A stretch of DNA of 64,000 nucleotides from Terfezia claveryi. Lineage: Eukaryota; Ascomycota; Pezizomycetes; Pezizales; Pezizaceae. Below, piece by piece: positions 36,001-46,036 of the stretch. Location: the NCBI GenBank assembly GCA_015179025.1, contig WHUX01000091.1, positions 151,086 to 215,085 on the forward strand. Reading direction: 5' to 3'. The notes under the pieces are model-generated. The model was given only the letters and a program-made list of their open reading frames with translations, ran no database searches and had not been told where the DNA came from. Made by a program: the position numbers and the translations under genes. The first letter of the stretch is position 1. The number at the start of each line of letters is the position of its first letter.

Positions 36001-36658
36001 GGATGCGGGGGAAGTTCAGGGGGCTGTGCAACCAACCTAGGGGTGGTGGGGAGGGAGGTCTACAGCAATTGATGGGTCGATAGGATGGACCGGTCGATGG
36101 AGTATATTAGGATTAAGCGTGCTAAATACAGTCTCTCAGGTGCAGGCCAGGTATCCTCAGGCCGGGGTTCAGGGGCCGAGCGTTTATATAGAAACTCAGT
36201 ATCGCCAGCAAGTTCTACTGTGACAGATTCATAGAACTACCTACAGCACTAGCTAAACCAATCCTTATGGCATCGACCGGAATCCCATTGACCCATCAAT
36301 TGCTGTATGCGGTTCCCTGGGGCTCAAATGCATGACCGGTAAGGAGGTGGGGACTTCTTCAGACATTTTGGATATAACTGAATTGCGGACTTGGTTTTTT
36401 TATCCTCTTCTTTGTATCATTAGTATATAAATAACGATGCGAAGCTAAGTGAATAAGGCGAGAGGCGGTAACCAGACTTTGCTTGGCAGCTTGACGACGC
36501 TGAGTAAGCGGCTAATCATGAGTCTATAAGTATTCAAACCAAAAGGGGATCGCGCACTTCCCCTCACGTCTAGACTCATATCCACACTACCTAGTCCAGT
36601 TAGCACGACCAGACTTCTACTAACAAAAGAACAAATCCTGGCTCGATATACAGTATCG
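36001..36658. other. Spacer between the tandem copies, with a 247-bp inverted-repeat element
   Basis: It holds the inverted-repeat element at 36061-36307 and the presumed promoter of the downstream membrane protein gene. A diverged core copy (TAGTCCAGTTAGCAC) starts at 36592. No gene was seen. Confidence 0.45.
36061..36307. repeat. 247-bp element with ~38-bp terminal inverted repeats
   Basis: The left arm (36061-36100) starts TACAGCAATTGATGGGTC. The right arm (36271-36307) is its near-perfect inverse, ending GACCCATCAATTGCTGTA. No clear target duplication was seen. It is probably a MITE or foldback. Confidence 0.6.
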
Positions 36659-37634
36659 ATGCCGGCGGAACGAAAGCCCCGGGCACGAGAGCCGGCACAA
36701 GGCCAGCGTTGGGGACAATGGCAGTATGAGCCAGCTCGGGTTCGACCAGCTCCAGTTCGGCCACACCCGAATTCCCCTGTGCGCGTGTTTTGGCTAGGAC
36801 TCATCCCCGTCATCTCGTTAGCGTTTACGGTTCTGGCTCTCTGGTTCCTGTACAAGGGAATCCGCCAGTTCGTAGGATTCCTATTAACGCTAGCCATACG
36901 CATGGGTTTACTGTTGGCTAGTCCCGGAGTCTTTATATACCGAAAGTTAACGTGAGTTTAAGCCTAAAGTTAGTCTGGTTGGCCTAAAGTTGAACCTTTG
37001 GTCCGGCAGTCGCTAGTCTACTAGATATGTAATCTAAAATTAGTACTTACTGATGCTACTCTTTTTGGATAGTGGGAGCGTGCCAACCAGACTAGTTAAG
37101 CCCACAGGCACCGTGACGGAGATTCAGCATCGGACCACAACTAGACCTTCTATAGTTATGTCTAGCACTACAGAAACCTTCGAGACTACAGAAATCTCAA
37201 CCACATCAACCCCCACTACAGTAACCATTACAGAAACCTCAACCATATCACTACTAGTCCCTGGTATCACATCAATCTCCACCACGATTACCATCACAGA
37301 GCAGTGCTCATGCCCTACTCACACCCCGGCAGCAGCTCTACCACCGACCACTTCTGAAATAAACCTCTCATCTAGTTTATTCTGGTCGGTTTACATCCCG
37401 CTCGTCGTTGTAGTCATAGCCATCGTCGGATCACATATCTTTTTTCACCGGGCTCAACTCCTAGAGCATAAAAGGCTCCATAAGGAAATCAAAAGCATCA
37501 AGTCCGACAAAGGGAAAGCGGTTGAGGCGCAGATTACCAAGGCAGAGGTGGTGGCTGTAGAGAAGATTAAGTGGTATCGGGCCCCTCCTGCGCGGGCTAG
37601 GGGTGTGCCAGAATGGAGGGGCGGCATAGAGTAG
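36659..37634 (+). CDS. Thr-rich three-helix membrane protein, unknown function
   Basis: Not recognised. Two exons (36659-36951 and 37073-37634) join in phase into 284 residues. The donor is GTGAGT and the acceptor is GGATAG. The N-terminal 42 residues are Pro/Arg-rich with RWGQWQYEP. Two hydrophobic segments follow at about 43-65 (VFWLGLIPVISLAFTVLALW) and 71-94. A mucin-like stretch from about 109 to 195 is more than 40 percent Thr/Ser, with a single CSC. A third helix lies at about 200-222 (SVYIPLVVVVIAIVG), then a Lys-rich tail that ends PEWRGGIE. The layout resembles cell-wall stress sensors, but no WSC or similar domain is present. A broken copy lies just upstream. The intron contains an 11-bp micro-insertion, and a second core copy lies in exon 2 at 37080-37094, where it encodes VPTRL. 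Confidence 0.6.
36962..36990 (-). repeat. Micro-insertion 10: 11-bp core inside an intron, perfect 9-bp repeats
   Basis: GCCTAAAGT (36962-36970), TAGTCTGGTTG (36971-36981), GCCTAAAGT (36982-36990). It is the exact reverse complement of the 11-bp insert at 7980-7990. The decayed paralogue intron lacks it. Confidence 0.9.
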
Positions 37635-38249
37635 AGAGGCGAAAATACGAGGACTTTCTAATTGGTGAATATGATTGAACATGTGCAAAGGTTCGGACTT
37701 TGCTTGTCATTTTCCTTTGACCATAAGTATATAATAACGAGGAGGAGCGTTGGGAGTAAGTCGTAAGTACTGAGTATAGTTGATTGAAATTTTTAAGGAA
37801 ATCTTTCTTCTTTCAGTGCAAGACCAACCCTTGCGCACCAAGTACTACTCGGTGACACTGGGCATAAGAAATGACCGCTAATCACAAGTTTCTTTACCAC
37901 GTACTAACTACTTGCGCATTATCATTACTTAGTACAGTAGTCTGGCGTAATACGTAAGTACATACTTCACGAGACCATAGTCATGTAGAAACAGGCACTT
38001 GTGATGTGAAGTGGACTTAATCTCATAGACTGCCTTGTTCGATCATCCTAACAGGAACAAAAACGAAGGAAAGCAAGACAGAACCTGTGGCAAAGACGCT
38101 ACGGTAGAGTAACATACTGCGTAACGATCGACACCCACGTGACGATCGACACCCACGTGACGATCGACACCCACGTGACGATCGACACCGGCCCCCTGCC
38201 ACATGCCGTAATATTCCAATATCTCCATCAATAGATGCGATATCGATGC
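37635..38249. other. Spacer with an 18-bp tandem array
   Basis: No gene. It contains the 18-bp array at 38125-38189 and a diverged TAGTCTGGC at 37938-37946. Confidence 0.45.
38125..38189. repeat. 18-bp tandem array (3.6 units) carrying CGATCG and CACGTG
   Basis: Units of CGATCGACACCCACGTGA start at 38125, 38143, 38161 and 38179 (the last truncated). The full copies are identical. Each unit holds two palindromes. Confidence 0.9.
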
Positions 38250-38548
38250 AGTAAGAACAATGAATTGTAAGATTACGAGGTTATATGAGCGAGGAATTGT
38301 GAAGAAATCGAGTGTGTATATTCAAATAAGATGAGAGCTATCAAAGGTATCGCTATAGACTTGATTGCTATGGTCCTTGTGTTCTATTCCTTCATCCTGC
38401 GACAAATTCTGGCCCTTTTTATCCTTTCTCGAGATATCCCAATTAGCCATATTGGGATGACCAGTTTCATACCACGAATGTCCCAATTAGCCATTCCCAG
38501 CTACCTGCATTTCCCGTGATTTTGTGCCACGTGAGAGTATTTCCTACA
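38250..38548 (-). mobile_element. Putative LTR of the copia element
   Basis: Read on the minus strand, the pol frame stops at 38630. A polypurine tract GAAGGGAGG lies at about 38549-38557, and the sequence then begins TGTAGGAAATAC at 38548. This is the expected order RNase H, PPT, 5'-TG of the 3' LTR. A GATAAAAAGGG promoter-like sequence lies inside. The outer end near 38,250 is not defined, because the other LTR is outside the preserved part. Confidence 0.55.
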
Positions 38549-38629
38549 CCTCCCTTCACTCGAACGTCTATATTGGCATTCCTATTCCTTGTAGTTGCGT
38601 TTCCGTCATATTGAGGATCGGGATATCAC

Positions 38630-40128
38630 TTAGGTCAATGCTTTGGAGGTACTCATCCATGATTCCTTCCATCCATTCACTGTCACCATCGGAAGCAATT
38701 TGGTGAGTAAATCCGCTAGGTTGTCTTTTCCAGGTATCGTGATTATTTTCAACTTTTCAGCTCGTTGTTGTTGGCGGAGGTAATGGTACCGATGCTCAAT
38801 ATGGCGGCTCCTCCTCGCAAACTTGGAAGCCTTACTGAGATTGTATACCCCCTCGCTGTCCGTGTACAATGTCGGTATGGTTGTTATTCCTAGTTCTGCA
38901 AGGAATTGCTGTATCCAGGTGGCGTCCTTCGCTCCCTCGCAGTCCGCTATGTATTCTGCTTCTGTTACCGAGAGCGATACTACGTCCTGCCTTCGCGAAT
39001 ACTATCCCACTAACTGGTTTCCTAGGGTCAACATTGCACCCGTCTGAGATCGTGATTTTTCCCCTCCATACGCCGCGTCCGCATATATTCGTACGTCCAG
39101 ATCGCCGGCTTTCTTTAAGATAAGCCCATCGTTTCTCGTCGAGCGTAAATATATCAATACTGCTAGTGCTGTTTTCCAGTTTTCTGGTCCTGCATCTTTC
39201 ATTCGTCGGCCTAGGAGGTTCACATGGACTGATATCTCTGGTCGGGTCATTCTTGCTATGAATAGTAGTGATCCGACTAATGCCTGGTACTTCAAGGGTT
39301 TCTCTGTGTCATTTTAGGGTTTTCCGTAGGACTGCGGATTTAGCGGTAGAGAGGATTGACCTCCAAGTCTCTCATTCATCTCGAGGTATTGGGTGCTCGT
39401 GGAGTCTATCAGATGAGTTTGTGTTAGTATTACTTGTCCCTTACTCCAATGCAGCTCCATTCCTAGCATATTCGCTAGTTTTCCTCGCTTATCTAGTGCC
39501 ACCCTGTCCTCGATTCGTTTCTCGGCATCGTCCAGATCCTCTTCAGTAGGTGCAATCCCAATGAGGTCATCAACATGAGTACCGATTATAGTGTTGTAGC
39601 TTTTGGTAGTGTAGGTTCCTTCATCTCCTATACATTGGTATATTCCGAGTGTAGAGAGGATATCGCAGAGGGTTTTGAACCATTCATGTCCCGCTTGCTT
39701 CAAGCCATAGAGAGCTTTGTTGAGCTTCCAGTATTCGACCTCTCCTTCTTCATTCACATCTGTAATGTAGATATCGTGTTCGAGGAGAGCTTGTAGGTAT
39801 GCGGCTACAATATCCCATTGGCAGATTGCCCAATCTCGATGGAGGGCAATAACTAAGAGGATTTTGAGTGTTTCAGGGTGCATCATTTGTGCATAGGTTT
39901 CATCATAATTGACACCTGCTTCTTGAGTGAATCCTCTTTCAACCTTGCGAGCTTTATATTTCTCGATGCTTCCGTCTGCTTTCCTTTTGACTAGGTATAC
40001 CCATTTGGTGTCAACAATCCATGTTCCTTCAGGGATTTCGGATTTATCGATCTTCATCAGCAACGAGTTTATTTGCGCCAGGTGCACCAGGTGCACCTGG
40101 CGCTCTATTGCAGAACTAAGCCTTGTGA
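38630..40128 (-). pseudogene. Ty1/copia pol fragment: reverse transcriptase and RNase H
   Basis: One continuous minus-strand frame encodes the 3' half of copia pol. Reverse transcriptase landmarks are EGTWIVDTKWVYLVKRK, QWDIVAAYLQA, LNKALYGLKQAG and the catalytic GTHVDDLIGI. The connection has KYQALVGSLLFIARMTRPEI. The RNase H region has SVTEAEYIADCEGA and RRSRHIEHRYHYLR, and the frame ends soon before the LTR. Two in-frame stop codons interrupt it: TAA at 39314-39316 and TAG at 39002-39004, the latter where the family has Trp. Gag, protease and integrase are absent; the frame meets a stop near 40,131. The element is therefore 5' truncated and dead. Confidence 0.9.
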
Positions 40129-41080
40129 CGCACTAGTGTTCCATGTTCCCTTCCTGGCGTACCTCTGGTGCTTCCAACTCCCTGAACCACCATGTTACCT
40201 TTACACTGTTTCTACCACGGTATCTATGCATACCTCTTTCCCTATAACATCCCAGCGTTATCCGCTTTGCTAAGTTTCCAATCCAACGTTTTGCGTTCCC
40301 CTCATTCCGCTTCAGCCTCACTTCTCTTCTACTCCTACCTCTGTCTCTTGACTTTGCAAGTATGCGTTCACCCTTTGCATTCTCCTGCATTCGCCCAACC
40401 TATTCTCCTCCTTTTCCTGTTGTCACTCACATATCTCACCGTCCCAACTCGATATGCACACAATCCGCTCCTTAAAGTTACACCTCCTATCCCGCGTCTT
40501 CCTGGCTTGAACTTCTCCCTATTGTCTTTGTGATGTTTTCAATCCAACACATCACGTTCCTAAGTTTCCCTTCCTACAATTCTCCTTCTGAAGTTTTTAA
40601 TGCGACATATCGCGTTTCTAAGTTCCCCTTCCTAACAATTGCTCTTCTGATGCTTGTGATTTAATTTATCTTCGTTCTAAATCGATCACTCATTCTTGGC
40701 ACAAACACGAGGTTTTCTTTGTTTGACTTCTATTTTCCATGACTAAAAAACACATTCCGAACCTCATGGCCACACCTACAAACTACCACCAAATGAAATC
40801 CAACGCGCTGCGTCCTCCCCCCTCTCACCCGATTATATCCACGTCCCAGCCACAAATTACTCAGTAATAAAAAGCACAGTGAGAGAAACATGTAGAGAAA
40901 AACATGTGGAGTGAAACACAGAGAGAAACAAGCAAGCGACAAGAGAAAAAGAACTAATACCGACCGACAAGAAAAACAAAACCAATTACCATACGGAGAC
41001 AGAACTAACTGGGAACTGATCTAGGAAAACCCTTCCTCCCCCTACTATATTCGCTTCCAGTCCCTATCCGACGTGTTCAG
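40129..41080. other. Non-coding spacer with degenerate ~60-bp tandem repeats
   Basis: A CT-rich plus strand without a credible gene. Around 40,515-40,645 a unit containing ATCACGTTCCTAAGTTTCCC recurs in diverged form about every 60 bases, and a weaker relative lies near 40,270. Confidence 0.4.
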
Positions 41081-43940
41081 TTACTCCGTATCCGCTCCGT
41101 CGAAATTAATATCCAAATCCCCACTCCCGCTGTCCAAATCTCCACCCTCTTCGTCTATATCTCCACTCTCCTCCAGTTCATCATCAACAATCGGGTCCAA
41201 TGGCCCTGCCAACTCTACGGAAGAATCTCTTAATTGGCTCCCTTCACGACGGCGTTTGTGTGCTGGCACATTCAATCTGTCGTACGAGTGCTCTAGCTCC
41301 TTTCTCAATTCTGCCTCATATTTGGCTTCATCTTCGACCTGTGGTGCATCAACGGGTTCTCGTTCTAAAATCCTTACTTGAGCTGCAATTCGACGTGCCA
41401 GGTCAGCCTTGATGTTATTCACAATAAGCTCCTGTATTACTTTTGGATGTATCTCCCATGTATTCTTGAGTCTCTCATATGTGCCTGTTTCACGTTAGTC
41501 ATTTTCCAACGCAGTGAGTACTTTCGCCCCTCATTATAGGTCATGCACAACTTACACCAGGCAGTCTCATATTTAAACTCCTGCATCACCGGAGCAATCT
41601 CGCCCTTCCTCCATGCCTTCAAACTATGACGCATGGCTGATGCCACAAAGCATATGAAGACACCATTTATCTTATTTAGGAAATCTGGGTCCCTATTCCC
41701 CTGCATTTTTGAGCCCTGGAAATACCGCTGATATATAATCGCAACGATCTCCTCGGCGCGGAAGCGACCCTTGAGTTCCTGTCCGACTATTAGCGTTGGA
41801 TCTTGGACTATAAGGCTACTCGTACTGGGATCTGCAACTCCATCAACTTACGCTGCGACTGCTTTGCCTACAGATGAATCGATCCCCATCTAGCAAGTAC
41901 TCAACCTGGGTCTTCATGCTTTCCTTTGGTAACCGGCCAATATCATACACCCTCGTGATGCTGGCTCGACATTCAAATATAAGATGTGATCTTGTTCGGG
42001 ATTGTACAGCTTTGAGCTGTTTCCAATTAGCAAGCCGACGCAGCAAAACGGATTTGGTACTATACAAAGGTATCCACCTCCTTTACTCGTTCCACATAGC
42101 GTGGCTCCGTTTGGGCCTTGGACCAAGCATGCTGTATCAGCAGGAGTATTTCCCCGGGTGTTAACAGTGGTTTCCTGTATAATGTGTATTTTGTCACAAT
42201 CTTTTTTGCGGTGCTGGCAAAGGGTTGCAAAACACTGGGAATCGCCGAAAATGCTCGCGTGCCTTTTCCAACGCCTGGCGCGAGCACAGCAGCGTCAACG
42301 AGTGTTTCCTCGTCTGAATCGGACGAGGAATCGGACGAGGATTCATTTCCGTTATCCTACGTTGGAATTAGCTTACAATGTAGCCAAAATATTACAATCC
42401 ACATTCCTCTTCATCGAACAAGATTTCATTCCTGTATGCAACCCCAGTTTCAATTCTTGGCCGTGGTCCAATACCAGGAGCTATTGCTTGGGAGGCCTTG
42501 CGTTTACGGCTTGCCTGCCCTGCTGGCAGAGGGGCTTGTTGAGAGGATGATTTTCGAACCATTGTAGAGGAAAGACTCGCACAGAAGGTTTGGAAGGGTA
42601 AAATTCCAATGCACAGCGTTCAATGCCTTTATTAAAAACTCAAATTGCTAACTAAATCCACCCCCCAAAAAAATCCCGACAACCACCCCCCAAAAAAATC
42701 CCAACGACCACCCAAAAAAAAAATCCCAATGAACAGACCCTGGCACAGACCTCTGTGCCTGCCTCCACATACCAACCTTATCCCAAAGCCCTCCATGCCT
42801 CATTGGCTACCCTTACTCCTTCATCATGTGCCGCCTGTCGCCTCGCCCTGCGAGTATTCCTATCCGCCGGGGGAGCTGCAGGATCCACTTCCAGCATAGC
42901 TCGCATAGCCGTCATTCCGGCAGCGGTCGGACCCCTGGCTAGCACCATTTCCCTGCCATTCTCCGGTTGGGGATCCAGTCCCTGCTGGATATTCCACCCC
43001 TCAGAGTCGGAATTGTAGATCTCCTCAGCTGGGTACTTTTCCTGCTCCTTCCTCTTCATTGCACGCAAAGCTCTCTTTTGCCTCTTAATCCGCATCCTGA
43101 TCTTTAGCTTCCGCGCTTCGAATCCCTCCTGTGTGCGAGGGAATGTACGCTTTGCAAAGCCGGCAAGATTTCGACTCAAAGAGTCGGAATCCTCCGCAGG
43201 GTCCATATACTCCTCTGCTGGATCAAGGAAGTCAGCCTCGAAGTATGCACCATCGTCTGCCGGTGGACTGTCCGCAACCGGAGGCACCAAAGCTGGATCC
43301 CTATAAAGGATAACTTGTACCCGAACAGGTTTTGACGAGGTTAGCTCTAAAAAGGCTTGCACCTCTTCGTCGGTTTGCAGACGTGTGGCAGGAGGGATTG
43401 CGTTGCCTGGGCTTGGGTTCTCTAGTGCCCCATAGATAGCCCGCACCTTCCTCCCCGCTGGGATTCTTTCTCGGATCTTGTCCACAATCTCTAAAAGAGA
43501 TGCCGATCTCAAAATAGCAACACAGTTGCTCGGAGCTTCATCCCATTTATACTCCCTACTAACATTATCCTGTACCTCATTGCCGCGGGCTGGATCGATG
43601 AGGAATAGTCTTACAGGCTTTCGGAAGCCCTCCTGACCATTGTCCTCTGCATTTCGACCAGTTGCGTCGGCCCCCCAAACTGGACATCTGGAGCATTAGC
43701 AGCCAGGTTTGCTACTTGGGCTAATGCGTGCCCCGCTCTGTGTCTCTGGCCTTTTTGAGCACGTCTTGCAAAATCTTATCGAGAGCAGTCTCAGCTGCTC
43801 TTTTGATGGCCGCTGCCCCATTTTGGATTAGGGCAATTCCGGATGCAGGCAGCCCAGTCTCCTGCTGGGCATAGGTTTTGAATTGATGCCAGAGGGCATT
43901 ACCAGCCTGCCTTTTCCCCGTTATCTCATTAGTCCGTGCC
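41081..43940 (-). CDS. DUF6532-like protein, exon structure unresolved, possibly broken
   Basis: Several minus-strand coding segments follow each other in order. 43,940-43,740 encodes [18 protein letters not shown]. 43,650-42,778 has a ubiquitin/PB1-like stretch ([12 protein letters not shown]...[19 protein letters not shown]...[11 protein letters not shown]) and then an acidic and basic linker. 42,290-41,843 includes [18 protein letters not shown] and a helical stretch ending [11 protein letters not shown]. 41,830-41,437 includes [19 protein letters not shown] and [17 protein letters not shown]. 41,422-41,081 is an acidic tail. The last three blocks have the pattern of the fungal DUF6532 domain as I recall it. 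The function is unknown. The segments need introns or frameshifts to join, and I could not place all of them. It lies between a copia relic and a Plavaka element, so it may be transposon-associated cargo. Confidence 0.45.
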
Positions 43941-44247
43941 CACCCCTTGACCCCGTTCCTCCATTGGAGTACCGGGGGTCATGCTCCCCCACCCCAATAG
44001 TGCTTTTGCCTGGCTAACTTCTTGCGCTGCGGATGGCATTTAGACGAACTACGTTGGAATTTTAGATACCCCGTTAGAAACTATGCTTTAAGAGGTACTT
44101 ACGTTATTTATGTTGTTAGTTAATTAGGTGTTAACGAAATGGGAAGTGGTGATGCGGGAAGGTATTCAAGTTGTGATCGCGGAAGTATTGTGAATAGTTA
44201 ATGAGAATAATTGATTCACGGATCTATGGGGGTATTTATGGACTCTA
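43941..44247. other. Spacer upstream of the DUF6532-like gene
   Basis: Promoter space of the minus-strand gene. No other feature was seen. Confidence 0.4.
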
Positions 44248-44452
44248 CGAAGTTGGACATAAGAGTAGGCCATGTTTGCTTGGTCGGCAATCAACATGGC
44301 CAGTCACTCCAGTTCTGTATGGCCTACATAAGGCCATGACCTTTATGTTAATTATTGGACATGTTTGCTTCAAGCGGTCGGCAATCCACATAGCCATCTA
44401 TGGCCTGCATAAGACTATGACCTGCATAAGACTATGACCTTTGTGTTAATAT
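44248..44452. repeat. Degenerate ~100-bp tandem duplication
   Basis: Two adjacent copies share GGACAT, GTTTGCTT, GGTCGGCAATC, CATAGCCA/CATGGCCA, ATGGCCT, CATAAG and CTATGACCTTT...GTTAAT in the same order. Confidence 0.65.
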
Positions 44453-44697
44453 CTAGCACCTGTGTAACGACTTTCAAAAGCCCTCCAACCTTGTAAGTTG
44501 GAATCTGAGTGTACTACATACTTTCTGTTGTGCGTGGATGTTGTGACACTACCGTATTTCGTAGCATATGGTAAACAGAAGTAGAGTGCACAACAGCGAA
44601 ATACAAATAACCGCGGCATAATAGAAAGTATGCAATACACGCAGATTCCAACTTACGAGGTTGGAGGGCTTTTGCAAGTTGTTTACAAAGGTGCTAG
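44453..44697. mobile_element. 245-bp MITE with ~75-bp terminal inverted repeats
   Basis: The left end is CTAGCACCTGTGTAAC; the right end is its inverse, GTTTACAAAGGTGCTAG. The arms match over about 75 bases (AAAAGCCCTCCAACC, GTAAGTTGGAATCTG, CATACTTTCT). No coding capacity. A diverged single arm recurs at about 44,870-44,930. Confidence 0.8.
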
Positions 44698-44869
44698 ACT
44701 CAAGTTATTTGGTAGTGCAATCCCAAATCTAAGCCTGTTTAGAAAGCAGCTTGTACCCCTTCTAGTAAATTTCCTAAGTCAGAAAGACCTAGGACATTGC
44801 ATATGTATGTGATAGCACTACTACCGAATATTAATAATTCATTTAGAGCCACTGTATCAAGCCCCTGTT

Positions 44870-44930
44870 GCAGAAGTCATCCGACCACTTAAGTTGGAAT
44901 CTAAGTGCGCTAAATATGCTGTTGTCTTGT
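44870..44930. repeat. Solo, diverged arm of the 245-bp MITE family
   Basis: CTTAAGTTGGAATCTAAGTG and the following TGCTGTTGTCTTG align with the MITE's left arm. An inverted, weaker match (TTCCAACTAGTGAAGTCGG) lies at about 46,045-46,063, just past the stop codon of the gene at 45134-46036. Confidence 0.4.
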
Positions 44931-45133
44931 AGATCTTTGTAATACCTAGCGTACATGCCACTCACATCAATTCCTTCCCAATTAGGTATGAGACTATTGA
45001 GACCATAGCACTGACACGGGTTTGATTTGCCCCCCCCCCAAATCTCTTAATACATATAAACCTATTCTCCTCAACATTCGCAATACATTAATTGCTATTA
45101 TTGACTATTAGCTATTCTGCCACTACTATCATT

Positions 45134-46036
45134 ATGCCTTCACGTCAACCTCGCCAGAAACTGATGTTCCCACTACCAGAGCTATCTCCAAAAGATAGTA
45201 CTAATAGGTATGTCCTACTTAGCTTAGCAAAGAAACCCCCTTTGGTTGAGAAAGCCCCCCTTTGGTTGAGAAAGCCCCCCTTTGGTTGAGAAAGCCCCCT
45301 TTGGTTGAGAAAGCCCCCTTTTGGTTGAGAGCCCCCCTTAGGGACCCTTTGAGTGAGAGCCCTCCCATTAGAGTGAGAGTCCTCCCATTGGAGTGAGAGA
45401 CCTCCCATTGGAGCGAGAGCTCTCCCATAATTGGAGCGAGAGCCCTCCCCATAATTGGAGCGAGAGTCTTAGTCCTAGCTAATATTTTCTTAGTATTAAT
45501 GAAGACCCAACGAAGACATTATATAGAACACGAAGCCGGCGTAAGCGGATAGCTCCTCTCCAAAGTGTATCGGAATTAACTACCGATGTTGAGGATATGG
45601 AGGAGGATATGGAAGTACCACCCACGTCGCCATCACCACATGGTAAGTGAGCAAAGAAACGTTTAGAGTCGGATTATCTATAACTAGCAATGAATTAGAG
45701 AACCAAGAAAATATGCCACTCGCAGTCCTATTTCCAACCCTCCCGTGCCTCGCCGACCCCAATGCGTCCCCTAACTCCAGTAGCTCCTCCAAATCTAGCT
45801 TCTCCTCAATCTGCAAAGTCAAATCAGAGGCAGCGGATAAGACAACGGCTAAGACAACGGCATGCCCGTTCGAACGTCTACGGAAACGTAGTCAGAGAGG
45901 AAGGATGAGGGAGGAAAGGATTGATGATTTGGGCGATGGAAGAGTCAATATCAAGGTTCATGCAGGAAGTGATTCTTTTGTTCAGGTTAGAAATTGTAGT
46001 TTTATTAAAGGGGGAGAGCAAACATATAAACTATAG
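45134..46036 (+). CDS. Small basic/acidic protein of unknown function, three exons
   Basis: Not recognised. Exons 45134-45207, 45494-45642 and 45699-46036 join in phase into 186 residues. The donors are GTATGT and GTAAGT; the acceptors are TTCTTAG and GAATTAG. Exon 1 encodes MPSRQPRQKLMFPLPELSP. Exon 2 carries a basic run (RTRSRRKRIAP) and then an acidic one (DVEDMEEDMEV). Exon 3 is Ser-rich, then basic (FERLRKRSQRGRMREERID), and ends CSFIKGGEQTYKL. There are no membrane segments. It may be a nuclear or nucleic-acid-binding protein on composition alone. Intron 1 (286 nt) is much longer than the usual 50-120 nt here, because most of it is a minisatellite. Two agreeing splice junctions in an otherwise open frame argue that it is real. 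Confidence 0.55.
45224..45475. repeat. Compound minisatellite within intron 1
   Basis: Two adjacent arrays. The first is about five units of roughly 18-21 bp like AAAGCCCCCCTTTGGTTGAG (45,230-45,330). The second is about six units of roughly 20-24 bp with GAGAGCCCTCCCATTGGAG (45,355-45,470). Copies differ by small indels in the C-runs. Confidence 0.85.

Noticed and set aside
38125..38189. Possible CRISPR-like array
   Set aside because: Repeats are head-to-tail without spacers.
40192..40533. 113-codon Leu/Pro-rich frame
   Set aside because: CT-rich, tandem-repeat-derived sequence without a conserved pattern.
45224..45475. Possible CRISPR-like array
   Set aside because: Units are contiguous without unique spacers; this is a minisatellite in a eukaryotic intron.
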